From: Aplectana chamaeleonis
Lineage: Eukaryota; Nematoda; Chromadorea; Rhabditida; Cosmocercidae
NCBI GenBank assembly: GCA_029168955.1
Contig: JAPDOI010000107.1
Location: 682,001-746,000 of the forward strand
Direction of reading: 5' to 3'
DNA length: 64,000 nt
A model generated the notes under the pieces. It saw nothing but the letters and a program-made list of their open reading frames with translations, had not been told where the DNA came from and searched no databases. Position numbers and translations under genes: made by a program. Positions 10,798-21,925 of the stretch are shown here, one piece after another; positions within the stretch are counted from its first letter, which is position 1, and each line of letters opens with the position of its first letter.

Positions 10798-13700
10798 CTA
10801 TTGTCTATCGTAGGTGCGTTTCATACGATCTCTTGCCTTCTTGTCTTCTTCACAAGCGAATTCTTGTGCAAGGCTTACACCGACTAGCATTTCTTGTACA
10901 TATGTTTCGATGTCCACCATATATTGCGTGGGTGGTGCCGAAGATGTTTTGCTCGGTATATTAACATCAAAACTGGGTAGGAGAAAAACTGGTGACTCTC
11001 TGGTTGACTCGTGTACAACCGTGTTATATGCTGCTACGCAATATGGAAGAAGTGCATCCCATTCCATAGGAATATCAGTTTTTTTTTTCGTCAGAATGTT
11101 TATCATTGTGCGATTCAGTCTTTCAGTAGCACCGTTTTCTCTAGGGTTGTAGCCTTTCGTGGAAATTTGGTTGAACCCTAGGATTTCCGATAGCTCCTTC
11201 ATTTAGCCATTGTCAAATTCTCCACCCTGGTCTGACAAGACGCATTTTGGGAATTAACAACCATCAGGCATCCAACGTTCAAAAAAAACTCTGGTCACCT
11301 CTTCTGCATTTTTAGACTGAAGTCGGTAGGCGCCACCGAATTTAGTGAACAAATCAATGACCGTTAGGACATATCTATTTCCACTAGTGGTCTGACCAAG
11401 CTCACGAATGTCGATCCCTACCATTTTGTACGGTTTTGTTGTGACTATCAGCTTGAGCGGTGGTGTCATTGTCTGTTTGGGATTGGACAGGAGACATTGC
11501 CTACAGTCTTCTGACCATTGCATTATATCTCTGTGCATAGTTTCCCAAAAATACTTCTTTGACAATGTGCGTAGGACATTCTTTGCGCCGAGATGGAACG
11601 CTAGCATAGCAGAGTGTTCCCCATCGAAAACGCTTTTCCGCAAGCTCTTAGGTACCACTCGCTTAGCAGTATGCTGCGTAAGTATTACGATGTAACCGTC
11701 GTGCATAGCGAAGACTGCTGCTTCAAGTTTTTTTTGAATAACCGGGAAGGTGAACTGCGGTATCTAAAGCATTGTTTTCTATGGCTCTTAAAACCTTCGA
11801 GTATGTAGAGTCACTTCTCAGTTCTTTTTCCAAGCGTTCCCTTCTTGAACAGTCGCTACAATGAGTTCATGAGGAATACCATTCTGTTCATCGCTAAAAA
11901 GCATGGTTGCTCCACGGCTCAAAGCGTCAGCAACATTGTTAGCCGAATCCTTTACATAGATTACGTTGAGGTCGTATTTTTGGAGCCCCAGTGCCCAGCG
12001 CAATACCCGGAGCGAGACGTCTGTGCGTTTGAAAAGGGCTGCTAACGATTGGTGATCTGTATACAGCTCTACTGGAAGTCCGTAAACGAACATGTGGAAT
12101 TTCTTCAACGCGAAAACTACAGCGAGAGCTTCCAAATCAGTTGGTTTTTTTTCATATTTAGGGAGCCCTCTGGACGCAAAGTAGACAGGGTGTAAACATC
12201 CATCGTCCCCTTTTCGACTCAATACTGCGCCAAGACCCATGTAACTCGCGTCAGTGTGTATGCGAAAAGGTTCACAACCTGCACGAGCTCCCTCAACGTC
12301 CGGTTGAGCAAGGACAGGCGCCGTTGTCATTATCTGTTTGAGTTTTTTCGAAGCAACTTTCAGCGATTTCGCCCCAATTGAATGGCACGTTTTCTGAAGT
12401 CATTTGGTGGAGCGGGGTAGCAATTTTGGAAAACCCTAGAACGAATTTTCTATAATAGGAACATAATCCAAGGAAGGATTTCAATTCCGATCTCGATTTT
12501 GGTCGTGGATAAAGTTTATTCGATTTTACCTTCCAAGGATCCATATGGATTCCTTTAGTATCGACCATATGACCAAGGAACTGTCCATGTTCCTGCACTA
12601 AAACGCACTTTCTCGGGTTGAGTTTCAAATGTGCATTTCGAAATGCGGTCAACACTTGTTGCAACACCGTAAGGTGCCTTTCCAAAGATGTTGCCACCAT
12701 CACATCGTCGAGGTAGCTTGCAACTTCGTCTCCTAGCAAATGACCCAGAACTAGATGCACTAGGCGCTGAAATACAGCAGGTGAAGAAGCAAGGCCAAAT
12801 GGCAGCACTTGGAATTGATAAAGCCCTTCTGTTGTTGTGAAGGCGCTTTTTTCTTTCGCATTTTCCGTCAACTTGACTTGTCAATAATCAGAAGACAATT
12901 CTAGTGTTGAAAAAAATCGTTTACCTCTAAGACTCTGTAGAATCGAATCTATTGATGGCAATGGATAGCTGTCGTTTTTTGTCACCTGGTTCAGCCTACG
13001 GTAGTCCACGCATAGACGGAGACTTCCGTCTTTCTTTTGGACGAGCACGATTGGTGAAGCCCAATTTGATTTGCTTGGCTCAATAATGTTTCTGTCTTGA
13101 AGATCAGAAAGAATCTGTCGCAGCTTTACTCTGGTTGCTAATGGAACAGGCCATGGGTTTTGACGGATAGGTTCTGCCGATCCAGTATTTATGTCGTGCG
13201 TAACCAGAGGCGTCTGTGTTAGCTCTTGTTCTGTTACGGCAAACACATCCTGGTAATTCGTTATAGCCTCAATCAGTTGACTCAGCTGATTAGTTGATTT
13301 ATTGCCCAGAAATGTATCTAGCAGCTTTTTGAATCGTTGAGGATCTTTTTGGGAAGTTGTTTCAAGCATATTGTTCGCATTTTCAGCATCATTTTGGTCC
13401 GTGAGATGAGGGTCGTCCCATTCACCTACAGTTTCGTCAATGCTGAAAACCTTTAATTCATTCTTGGAGTTTGTAACAGGAACACTTATCCCATCTTCTA
13501 TGTTACCAGAGATTATACAATCAGGGAAGAACTCCGACGAAGACCACAGATATTTGTTCTCGTTGGTTTCGATTCCATTGATTGTAACCAATTTTGTTTC
13601 TCCTGGTTTGGGATATACACGACAAGCTACAGTAACTCGATCTGGCTCCGCCCCCTTCCTTAGTGCGGGTGGGGCAAGCGTCGAAGCTTTTGGAGTCAAA

Positions 13701-14095
13701 CGTGTCAAGGAGCTCATCTGAAATGGTGACAGGCAGTTTTTACCCTTCCGGTTCGTGAAAGAGTAGCCTAAAAGGCTCAGCGCGTTTGTGCCCAGCACAA
13801 CCATACCTCCGCCATCTTTCATCACAAACACTGGGATACGGGATTTTGGTCCTTTATCTAGCCTAACTAATAATGGTATAGCTCCCTTGAAGGACATAGG
13901 ATTTCCGGAAGCATCGTATAAAGTTGTATCGGCGCCTCCTGGGATCTCCTCAACATCTTTATCTAGATTGAAACCCCATTTCTTGCTTGTACAAGTATTT
14001 GAAGTGGTAAAATGCTCACTTGTGAACCCGTGTCTAGCAAGCAGTGTTTGGTTAGTCCCAGAAAACTGATTTGACAAACTTTGTTTACTTATCAA
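10798..14095 (-). pseudogene. pol: pol: protease, reverse transcriptase, RNase H, integrase
   Basis: Domains in order on the minus strand. Retropepsin: LLDTGSQVSILP at about 14045-14010, in a different frame from what follows. RT: 13200-12400, with SPIVLVQKKDGSLRLCVDY, PFGLASSPAVFQ and the catalytic YLDDVMV near 12700. RNase H: 12330-11818, with RIHTDAS, a conserved ALAVVFALKKFH helix, TDHQSL and NVADALSR. Integrase: 11706-10798, with a HHCC zinc module (HLGAKNVL..CRQCL), first Asp in VGIDI, second in SDQGGEF near 11220 and Glu in NPRENGATERLNRTM. Breaks: a frameshift after the protease, one near 12875 inside RT, a frame change at about 12300, and in-frame stops near 11818, 11254 and 11203. 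All catalytic residues are visible, but the copy cannot make an intact polyprotein. Confidence 0.9.
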
Positions 14096-14209
14096 CTCAC
14101 TTTATGAAGTATCACGAGATTCTGTAGATCCGCAGACCCACTTCTTCAAAGACGTTGTGAGGCTTCGAGCTTCAGTACCTTTGTTTTGGGCGTTGGAATC
14201 ATTTTTCTT

Positions 14210-15929
14210 TCAAGTTTGCTTTTGAAAAACCCTACAGTCCCTCTTGAAATGGCCTGGCTTTCTGCAGTGTAGGCATACCAGTTCGCGAGTTTTTTTTGCT
14301 GCTGGCTGCTTGTCACCGTCTTGTTTTGGCCACGTTCTGATTTCTTCACTAGAACTAGGTTGCTGTGAGTTGGTTGAGACCTTTGGTGCAAATAGGGTGT
14401 GAGGCCGAGAAGGTTGATGTTGTACTACACCTTCCCTGCAAAACTTGACAGATTTTGACATTTGACGACTACGCTCTATTCTCAGAGCATACGTCTTGGC
14501 TTTCTCATAAATCTCATGCTTGGGTGATTCATCAAGCATACCGAAAACCTGAACGTACTCAGACCACTCGGTAAGTTGTGTGATCAATTCCCCAGCTCGC
14601 AACATTGATAGATCGCTCTCTTCAGTGTCTTGATATGCCGCGCGAGTGAGATTTTCGAGTTGAATACAGTAAGTTACAACTGAATCTTTGATTTTTAAAG
14701 AACTCAGCTTGATAGAACTCTCTATGCGTTTGGACTCCTTGTTTGCGCTTATTTTATTCCGCAACGCATCAACAAACGCTTCAAAACTATCACTTTCTAG
14801 AGCCAGGGTAGAGTTTTTATTATACCGTGCGCATTCGCTTCTAACTTACTGCATAAAGGGTGAATTTTCGTTTCATCAGTCAAGGAAATAGACCCATATT
14901 TCATTTTGAAAGACATCAGAAACTTTTCAAAACCTTCACTATCAGTCCCAACAAAAGGTTTGACATCCGGCAATGCCATCGATGCGAACAGTGCACCAAG
15001 GGCGTTGTCGTTTTGACTTGAAATAGGTGGCCTAAGTAACTCACCTTGAAATTTTTTCGACGGGGACCACCAATTGCAATCCGGCAGTTTCGGCGGCTCC
15101 GCGTCTTGCCCTTGTCTCTGAAACCATACACTGTTCGAATTGATATCAAACGGTATTGCTGAATCGCTTCTATTACAAGGAAATTGAAACATACCGTCGG
15201 CCGCTTTCATTGCATCGAATTCCAGCGGCGGCAACTCTTTTGGCACTTCGTTTTCGCGTACCTGGCGCATCGCCTCAGCAAATCCATTTTCGTCGGGTGC
15301 GGTCGCAGTCTTTGCCTGAGAAATTGGCTGAATCGGACCCTCATTTGAAAGAAAATGGCCAAATTGCCCTTTTGGTTTAACGTCTGCAATTACTGCAGCA
15401 TTTTGAGTTGCTCTTTTATTCTGAGAAATTAGTTGCCTTACTGTTGCTACTACATCAGTAGATGCAACTCCCAGTAAAGAATCCAAAACGCGCAATGCTT
15501 TGTCACCATGCCGCGCTTGCTCAATGGAGGCTAGAATTTCTCCAGAAAATTCACTCATTTTCTGACTGCATCAGCTCTCTATTTTCTCTACAGTTTGTCT
15601 AAGCTTTTCAAGCTCTTCTAAACTTGTAGTGCACTGCAAATCAGACTCTGCGTGTATAGTTGCGGCGATTTCCTCGCGCTCTTTTTCTATTTGCCGAGTC
15701 GAACTTCCTTGCTTGTAAGACTCACTTACTGTTGCAGGAAGATTTCGGAGTGCTCTCACTTTTTGCTCTATTATCAATATAGAGTCTCTTACCTGCGGCA
15801 GTTTATTGCCGATAGTTGCTGTGTCTACTGCTGGAGTGATATCACCATTTCCTGCAGGGTATCGATTCGAGCGTCCTCCAAGTCGAGGTACTGCATAGCA
15901 TCTTCGTCGATCGTGTCGTTTGCAGACAT
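14210..15929 (-). pseudogene. gag: gag with CCHC zinc knuckle
   Basis: A likely start ATG at 15929-15927 begins MSANDTIDEDAMQYLDLEDA. The N-terminal region is predicted coiled coil (EELEKLRQTVEKIES near 15600). The central capsid-like part is 15558-14797 (PLEFDAMKAADGMFQFP). The C-terminal part, 14764-14210, ends with a single nucleocapsid knuckle, CLHCRKPGHFKRDC, near 14250. At least three breaks separate these parts: a frame change near 15850, an in-frame stop at 15571-15573, and a frameshift near 14790. Size and layout fit a Gypsy gag upstream of the protease. Confidence 0.8.
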
Positions 15930-16283
15930 ATTCATTGAAAGCAAATTGATCGGCCTCAAGTCACAGAAATTTCCAATTTCGTGACAACAAGAAGAGATCG
16001 ACAGATCGCCTTTCTCAAGGAACCCGCCACTGAATTGGCCGTTCCAGAAGAAAACGCGAAGAGGTCTTCTCTTTCAATTGCGTTTCTCTGACCTACCTAG
16101 GCTGATAACTCAGCCACCCCTTTTCAGAGTTGGTAGGTTCCAAACCAGGTACCGTCGCTATGGGCGACTCTCGTACCCGTTGCACATGGTGATCGCTCAG
16201 AGCTGACATGTGGGTCGATCGCGTGCAGTGGTGTGGTCGAGAATGAGAACAGAGACGCGGGATTAGAACAGCAGATGGCCTTT

Positions 16284-16297
16284 TAGTCCGGCCCCCA
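16284..16297 (-). other. putative primer-binding site
   Basis: Immediately inside the 5' LTR the minus strand reads TGGGGGCCGGACT. A TGG directly after the LTR is expected for pairing with the CCA end of a tRNA primer. The tRNA species is not identified. Confidence 0.55.
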
Positions 16298-16526
16298 TGT
16301 AGTTTGGTGTAGAGAATATAGTAGTAACCTTTATGTAGACGTAATAGTTGATGTAGCAGAATAGGCGAACAGCAGGTGAAGAATAACTGTGAGTGCAACG
16401 CAATCGTGGCCTCTTATAGGCCGAGGGGTACAAAGTACACAGGGTGGTCATCAACGATTTTCTCCAAAATCGTAGTTAACATTTATTAGGTGAGATCAAA
16501 CACAAATTAATACTGATATTTTCTCA
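16298..16526 (-). repeat. 5' LTR
   Basis: A 229-bp partner of 9052-9279 with roughly a dozen substitutions and one indel. It has a TATA-like motif at 16408-16422, and AATAAA occurs on the minus strand at 16482-16487. Confidence 0.95.
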
Positions 16527-16573
16527 TATAAATTGGCCAATGTATATTACTTGCGAATTGTCTCGACCGATGT

Positions 16574-16762
16574 ACAGGTCATAAAACGGCCAATGTCTCA
16601 CCGTCGACTGCGTACCACGCGCCGCGCGACGAGGTTCGGCCGCCGCGCGGCGGTCGAAACTCGTTGCGCGGCAGCCAAAACCCGTCTGCTTCCGACGCGC
16701 GTGCGGTTGCGCAGCGCGTGGTACGCAGTCGACGGTGAGACATTGGCCGTTTTATGGCCTGT
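16574..16762. repeat. 49-bp-arm palindrome
   Basis: The left arm (16574-16622) and right arm (16714-16762) are reverse complements with one mismatch. They start ACAGGTCATAAAACGGCC and end at GGCCGTTTTATGGCCTGT, with a 91-bp GC-rich loop that itself contains CCGCCGCGCGGCGG. It lies just outside the LTR retrotransposon, inside the older split element. Confidence 0.9.
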
Positions 16763-17654
16763 ATGTTACATGTAATATATCGGTCCCTCGCTCGCCGGTC
16801 AAATGTCGCACTTAATATGTTTTTGATGGTGAAAACATAATACTTGTAACATAAGAGACGATTTCAATATACTTGTGATACATATCCGTCAATGTAAGAT
16901 ACATGTGAATCATATCTATTTAAAGGCTTCGGACACCCAAAAAACTAATCTTCAGATTTCATGCTCATCTTGGAGAGAGTCACACGCTGATCACAGTGGT
17001 ATCCCTAAAATCGTCCAAGACCCGCTTTGAACAGAGTTATGGCTCTTCAAAGATGCCTACATTTTGAGGGTGAAAATTTGGTGGACGAGTTGTCTCAGGC
17101 TTGTATTTCTCTTCATTCGCAATCGTTGCGTGAGAGAAAAGCAGGATAAGGAGACAGTTAGGTTAATGGACTGAAGAACGACGACTTGTTCAATTTCATC
17201 CATCCATTTAGTCGCTATCGAGTTCGAAAATCTGTTAGGGGGTCGGGCCTGTGGTAGTGAGCGAAGGGGGTCGGGCCTGTGGTGGTCGCTTATGTCTCGC
17301 TTATTTAGAGGATTTGAGTTCTCGCATTCGGCACGTGTTTTACAGAAGGGGTCTTCTACAAAATTACATGAAAATCTCAAAATTCATATCTGAGGGTGTA
17401 CTGTGCCCTTAAGCATATTATATAACATAGTATATAACATAAGAGTAACATAATTCAAATGTCCTCAGCAACTGAGGGCTGATGCTGAACACCTTCTGCT
17501 GATCTGCACAGCATACGGGCCGGCGAGTACCTTGGTCTTCAGCGCAGTTCCATTGGATTGACATTCGACCGGGTGGTCACTCGCCCTGGCCGAGTCGTTG
17601 ATCTCTAGCTCCTCATGGTTCGTGCTAATCGTGGAGAGGACAAGGGGGGTCAAC

Positions 17655-17885
17655 ATGCAATATTTTCATTCAAGCAAGCTTAAGCCTACTGCTCCATGTA
17701 TGAAGCTGTGGTACAGGCTTGCTGCTCGAGTTATGGAGCAGCAAGCTTCAAACTCTTGCAGGAATGTCCAAGAGATCTTGAAGCTTGCTGATTCGTACCT
17801 GAAGCAGTTGCCTGAACTTTGCAGCTCCAACCCTGAAAGCATCGAGCATCAACTTGCTGCTCTAATTAAGTTACATGAAATATAA
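17655..17885 (+). CDS. hypothetical 76-residue ORF inside the split element
   Basis: It opens at an ATG at 17655 with MQYFHSSKLKPTAPCMKLW and continues through a helical, leucine-rich stretch (EILKLADSYLKQLPEL) to a TAA at 17883-17885. Composition is protein-like and non-repetitive. There is no recognised family. It may be a fragment of a gene carried by the inverted-repeat element, or chance. Confidence 0.3.
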   Translation: MQYFHSSKLKPTAPCMKLWYRLAARVMEQQASNSCRNVQEILKLADSYLKQLPELCSSNPESIEHQLAALIKLHEI

Positions 17886-18026
17886 GTGTGTTTTACGTGT
17901 CCTATAAGTGTATGTTACATGTAATATGAGTGTAGGTTACATGCGAAAAAAAAGTAATATACTTGAATGTCTCAAGTATCTTACACTTTATATATATTAC
18001 ATGTAACATGTTTTCATTTTTCTGAG

Positions 18027-18560
18027 TTTGCCACCAACGAACCGCTGCTCACCTGCCCAAAACCAGCGTCGCACACCGCGAGGGTTTTGAAAAGAGTTTC
18101 AACACAGCGTTCTCTGCTCAGCAATCGTTAACTGGCTCCACTCTAGTGGGTGGTGCAATGATGATATCAAAGTGGAAATCGATGAACGAGTGTTCGATGA
18201 CCCCCAGGAGTAGCCGACTGCCCGCCACACTCCGCGGGAAGGCGGGAAAACCTCTCTCCGCGGGAAGTGGTGCGCTGTGCTACGCCCACAAAATTGGGGC
18301 CGCGCGAATTCGACTAGCCCGACTTGGCCGGCGGGAGGTGTTTTTATCTGAGTAGGAGAGTAGGGCAGCCGAGACCTTGCTGAAACACAGATGATTGATG
18401 ATCTCCAGCGCTCGCACTGCGATCATCAAACGCGCCGACGACCTAGACCCTGCCCCAACCCTTTAGTAACACTCACGTACCTGAATGCCGCCTCCGAGAG
18501 TATCCTTACCTCACTAGGGAAAGACAGCTGGTCGAAAACATCTTCTAATATAGTAGAGTA
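18027..18560. other. no feature seen
   Basis: Unique-looking sequence between the split element and an AT-rich minisatellite; no supportable gene. Confidence 0.4.
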
Positions 18561-18564
18561 TATC

Positions 18565-18850
18565 GAACGAATAAAAATTTTCGGATATTCGAATAAACGA
18601 ATAATTCGGAAAATTGACTCTTTCGAATATTCGAATAAACGAAATATTCGAAAAATTGACTTCTTCGAATAGTCGAATGAACGAATCATTCGAAAAATCG
18701 ACTTCTACGAGTATTCGAACAAACGACTTGTTCGAAAAAATGACTTCTCCGAATATTCGAATAAACGAATTATTCGAAAATTTGACTTTTCGAATAATCG
18801 AATTATTCAAAAATTTGACTTGTCCGAATAAACGAATTATTCGAATATGC
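18565..18850. repeat. AT-rich 42-bp minisatellite
   Basis: Units beginning TATTCGAATAAACGAA and containing ATTCGAAAAATTGACTTCT recur every 42 bp for at least four units from 18596. TTCGAA half-sites make each unit partly self-complementary, so both strands stay open (88-131 codons). Unrelated in sequence to the GC-rich satellite but with the same period. Confidence 0.85.
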
Positions 18851-18869
18851 GGCCAAAATCACGAGCATT

Positions 18870-19515
18870 CGAATAAAAAGTGCGAACCGAGTCGAAGCCC
18901 CGTTCGCGGCACTACCAACTTTCTTGATCTTTTTTTTTGTATGGTATTATATAGATCAAAGCTGTGCCAATGTACTTCCACGAAAAAGGCATTTAACATT
19001 ATATCATAAGAGTATTCAGACCAACATTTAGCACTGTCTATGAGTAGTTGTTAAGAGATGCGATCAAAGTCTGTGGATTTTCTAAGATATCTACCAACAA
19101 AATCCGTTTCGGGTGCCATCTACTCAGATAAACCATCGCTCGAAGCGGGAACGGAGAGCGACTCGAGGTGCGCTGCCTCTCCGCTCCGAGCGAAATTTAG
19201 TCATCTATTCGGGCGACAACAGCCGCTCTCCGGGCGACAGCAGTCCCGCTCGGAGCGATCTTCGGTCCCAAATGACACTGCGGTGGCTCTTCGGGCGAAT
19301 GAGCGTAGCTTGACCGATGGCTTCATTTCGTTTACTTACTCGTTTCTGCTTCTCTCGTTCGCTCTTTTTCTTCTTCCCTCTTCTCCCAGTCCTCCTTTTC
19401 TTCCTCTCCTGTTTCCTCATTTTCCCTTTTCTTCCTTCAGTCTCGAAAAACATATTCTTTTCTATCTAACGCTGCCTTCCACTTGGTCCAAAGCCTGCTT
19501 GTTTGCGATAATTTA
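18870..19515. other. no gene supported
   Basis: A 152-codon plus frame at 19058-19516 includes a pyrimidine-rich low-complexity stretch (serine, leucine, phenylalanine, proline) that results from CTTCCTTTTC-like DNA. I do not support it as a gene. Confidence 0.4.
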
Positions 19516-19518
19516 AAG

Positions 19519-20113
19519 ATAACCTTCAGTACTGTGTATCTTTGAGTGCTTCTATTTACTCTGAGGTGAACCACCACACCTGCCATAGTTGACAGAATAT
19601 CTGAGCCACCTTAGAACTAGATGATAGCGTTTGCGAAAATTTTCGACAGAGCGTAATTGATGATTTTTGGCTGATTTTGTGATTTTGCAGCTTCGGTCTT
19701 TCCTGACTTACCCGAAAAAATTAGGCCTCGAAGCTCCAAAGTTATGTATAATGGCTGAGTCCCTGATCAATACTATTTTTCGACAATGATGGATCGTTTT
19801 TTTTTGAAAATTTGATTCTCGCCTTTTTCATCGATTCTCAAAACAACGATCAATAATTGACGGAAAACTACTACTGATTAGGGACTTAGCAATTATACAT
19901 TACTTTGGTGCTTCGAGGCCTAATTTTCTCGGATATGTCAGATAAGACCGAAGCTGTAAAATCGCAAAATCAGCCAAAAATCATTAATGACGCTCTATCG
20001 AAATTTTTCACATCTAGTTCTAAGGTGGCTCAGATATTCTGTTAACTACGGCAGGTCTTGTATTTCACCTCAAAGTAAGTAAAAGCACTCAAAGATACAC
20101 AGTACTAAAGATT
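19519..20113. mobile_element. 595-bp foldback element
   Basis: Inverted arms of about 250-280 bp: AGTACTGTGTATCTTTGAGTG near 19529 pairs with the complement near 20085-20105, and CCACCTTAGAACTAGATG pairs with CATCTAGTTCTAAGGTGG. The centre is AT-rich. No coding. It ends a few bases before the palindrome that hosts the H-S-P-F composite. Confidence 0.85.
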
Positions 20114-20133
20114 AACACTGAATTACAACATAT

Positions 20134-20700
20134 AATTGTGGTGAGCGCGAAGCGCTCACCAGATTTGGCTTTGATTCGCCATCGCGCAACCCCCTGATCT
20201 CAGTATCAGGGTCCAGAGTAAACGTAGGAAGACCGTTCTTTTTGCATTTGATATACTTTAGAAAGGTGAATAACTGTTCAAAAAATCGTCCGGAATGGTA
20301 ACCTGAGATTCGAAAAAAAGTGTCAAGACCACGTCATTCTGGTCGAAAAAATGTTCATCTCCTTTTCTTTTTTCAGTTGGCGTTCACGATCTTGTTGGAA
20401 CACTTATCGTTGAGCTAGAGAGCTCATTTTTGGCCAGGAAGCTGGTTTTGTTTGCACCTAGCTCCTGTCAAAATTTGGAGTTGGTTGCTCAATTTTTGCG
20501 GAACCTCAAAATTGAGGGTCAAGAGAGACAAAAACACGTAAACATGTTATTATAAACCATCCGACGCTTACTTATTCGTAAAAATGAACTAGTGAAATAA
20601 ACACCGTTACTGATAGGCTTTTGCTCAGGATTTGACGGGGCAACGCTTCAATCAATACGGCAGGATCTCGGAAGTACTTTTTGGAACGCCGCACGGTGTG
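20134..20700 (+). repeat. H module, copy 1 (hairpin end)
   Basis: Begins AATTGTGGTGAGCGC. Landmarks are CAACCCCCTGATCTC, AGTTGGCGTTCACGATCTTG, CTCAAAATTGAGGGTCAAG and GCCGCACGGTGTGA at the satellite junction. Other copies lie at 26346-27000 (partial, internally rearranged), 28410-29000 and, reversed, 55905-56406. Confidence 0.85.
20140..20160. repeat. extra-stable GC hairpin at the H end
   Basis: Perfect 9-bp stem GGTGAGCGC/GCGCTCACC with a GAA triloop. The apex is GCGAAGC (20147-20153), a heptamer known to form an unusually stable DNA mini-hairpin. The same structure is at 56380-56400. Confidence 0.9.
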
Positions 20701-21631
20701 ACTCAGAAGTGCGCCACAGAACGCCGTAGATGGTGTGCGGGACCCCAGCAGGAGTGCGAAAGACGCCGTAGAAAGTGTGGGACCCAAACGGGTGTGCGCA
20801 GAACGCCGTAGAAAGTGTGCGGGACCCAAGTGGGAGTGCGCCGGACGCCGTAGAAAGTGTGCGGGACCAAATGGGTGTGCGCAGAACGCCCTAGAAAGTG
20901 TGTGGGACCCAAATAAGAGTGTGCCGGACGCAGTAGAAAGTGAGCGGGACCCAAATGAGAGAGCGTCGGACGCCGTAGAAAGTGTGCTGGACCCAAAGGG
21001 TGTGCGCAGAACGCCGTAGAAAGTGTGCGGGACCCAAGTGGGAGTGCGCCGGACGCCGTAGAAAGTGTGCGGGACCCAAATGGGTGTGCGCAGAACGCCC
21101 TAGAAAGTGTGTGGGACCCAAATGAGAGTGCGCCGGACGCCGTAGAAAGTGTGCGGGACCCACGTGGGAGTGCGCCTGACGCCGTAGAAAGTGTGCGCGA
21201 CCCTAGTGGGAGTGCGCCGGACGCCGTAGAAAGTGTGCGGGACCCAAATGGGTGTTTGCAGAACGCCCTAGAAAGTGTGTGGGACCCAAATGAGAGTGCG
21301 CCGGACGCCGTAGAAAGTGTGCGTGACCCGAATGAGAGTGTGTCGGACGCTATAGAAAGTGTGCGGGACTCAAGTGGGAGTGCGCCGGACGCCGTAGAAA
21401 GTGTGCGGGACCCACGTGGGAGTGCGCCGGACGCCGTAGAAAGCGTGCGGGACCCAAGTGGAGGCGCCGGACGCCGTAGAAAGCGTGCAGGACCCAATGG
21501 GCGTGCGCAGAACGCCGTAGAAAGTGTGCGGGACCCAAATGAGAGTGCGGCGGACGCCGTAGAAAGTGTGCGGTGACAAAGTGAAAGTGCGCATGACGCC
21601 GTAGGAAGTGTGCGGGACCCAAATAGAAGCA
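20700..21631 (+). repeat. 42-bp satellite array S2
   Basis: About 22 units, mostly the variant with GGGACCCAAATGAGAGTGC. The first units after H are distinct and conserved between copies (GGGACCCCAGCAGGAGTGC). With the following P module it forms a 1,284-bp higher-order unit repeated at 21975. Confidence 0.95.
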
Positions 21632-21925
21632 CACCCATGCCGATCATTTTTTCCGCAGGGCTACCGTAACCATTCTTGAGCAAAACATGATAACGAATGA
21701 TAACACACGCTCATAACATGCGGGGTATAAAAGGGCAGAGGAGCGGTATGCATTCATTCACACACCGTTCTCTTCGAGAAGCCGCCGGGAAGTGGCTGAG
21801 GAGGTCGAAATTGTGCAAACGCGTTTGTTGGCTATTACGATGTGCTTATATCCAAGCTGACACTCAGAAAATTTTTGGAGGAGGGTTACGGTAGCCCTGC
21901 GGAAAAATGATCGGCGTGAGCGTGG
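21632..21925 (+). repeat. P module, copy 1
   Basis: A segment of about 294 bp bounded by inverted repeats of about 38 bp: GCCGATCATTTTTTCCGCAG at the left, and its complement around 21885-21920. Inside are TATAAAAGG at 21726-21734, GATAACGAATGATAACAC, and a 65-codon frame from 21697 that is identical in several copies. The copies are too similar to test selection. It may be a small non-autonomous element later amplified with the satellite. Confidence 0.8.
21726..21734 (+). promoter_or_regulatory. TATA box in P module
   Basis: TATAAAAGG preceded by GCGGGG, with ATGCATTCATTCACAC about 25-30 bp downstream where an initiator would lie. Equivalent boxes are at 23009, 23451, 25007 and 28062; copy 4 (24406) and the reversed copy have lost one A. 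A promoter is inferred from motif and spacing only. Confidence 0.5.

Larger units (their letters stand above)
9052..16526 (-). mobile_element. full-length Ty3/Gypsy LTR retrotransposon, inactivated
   Basis: About 7.5 kb, read on the minus strand: 5' LTR (16298-16526), a primer-binding-site-like TGGGGGCCGGACT directly after it, gag with a CCHC knuckle, protease, reverse transcriptase, RNase H, integrase, an extra 3' ORF and the 3' LTR (9052-9279). The RT-RNaseH-integrase order and the YLDD and HHCC signatures place it in Ty3/Gypsy. Frameshifts and in-frame stops occur in gag, pol and the third ORF. The two LTRs differ at roughly a dozen of about 228 positions, so the insertion is not recent. 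Flanks are CATA and TATA, with no exact target duplication. Confidence 0.95.
8990..18026. mobile_element. older inverted-repeat element split by the LTR retrotransposon
   Basis: The left end, CTCAGAAAAATGAAAACAT (from 8990), is matched by the reverse complement ending at 18026; the match continues for about 33 bp with a few differences. Removing the LTR element (9052-16526) leaves about 1.56 kb: 8990-9051 plus 16527-18026. The interior holds a near-perfect 49-bp-arm palindrome and repeated TTACATGTAATAT-type motifs. No transposase recognised. Confidence 0.7.

Noticed and set aside
16100..16260. tRNA-like sequence near the 5' LTR
   Set aside because: A GGTTTGGAACC-type B-box resemblance exists, but no A box or cloverleaf could be formed.
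19058..19516. 152-codon plus-strand frame as a gene
   Set aside because: Its second half is pyrimidine-rich low complexity; no splice or family support.
20134..20164. Helitron 3' end at the H hairpin
   Set aside because: The hairpin is suggestive, but no CTRR terminus follows it at the expected distance in any copy, and the ends give a 4-bp duplication in copy A. Kept only as an alternative.
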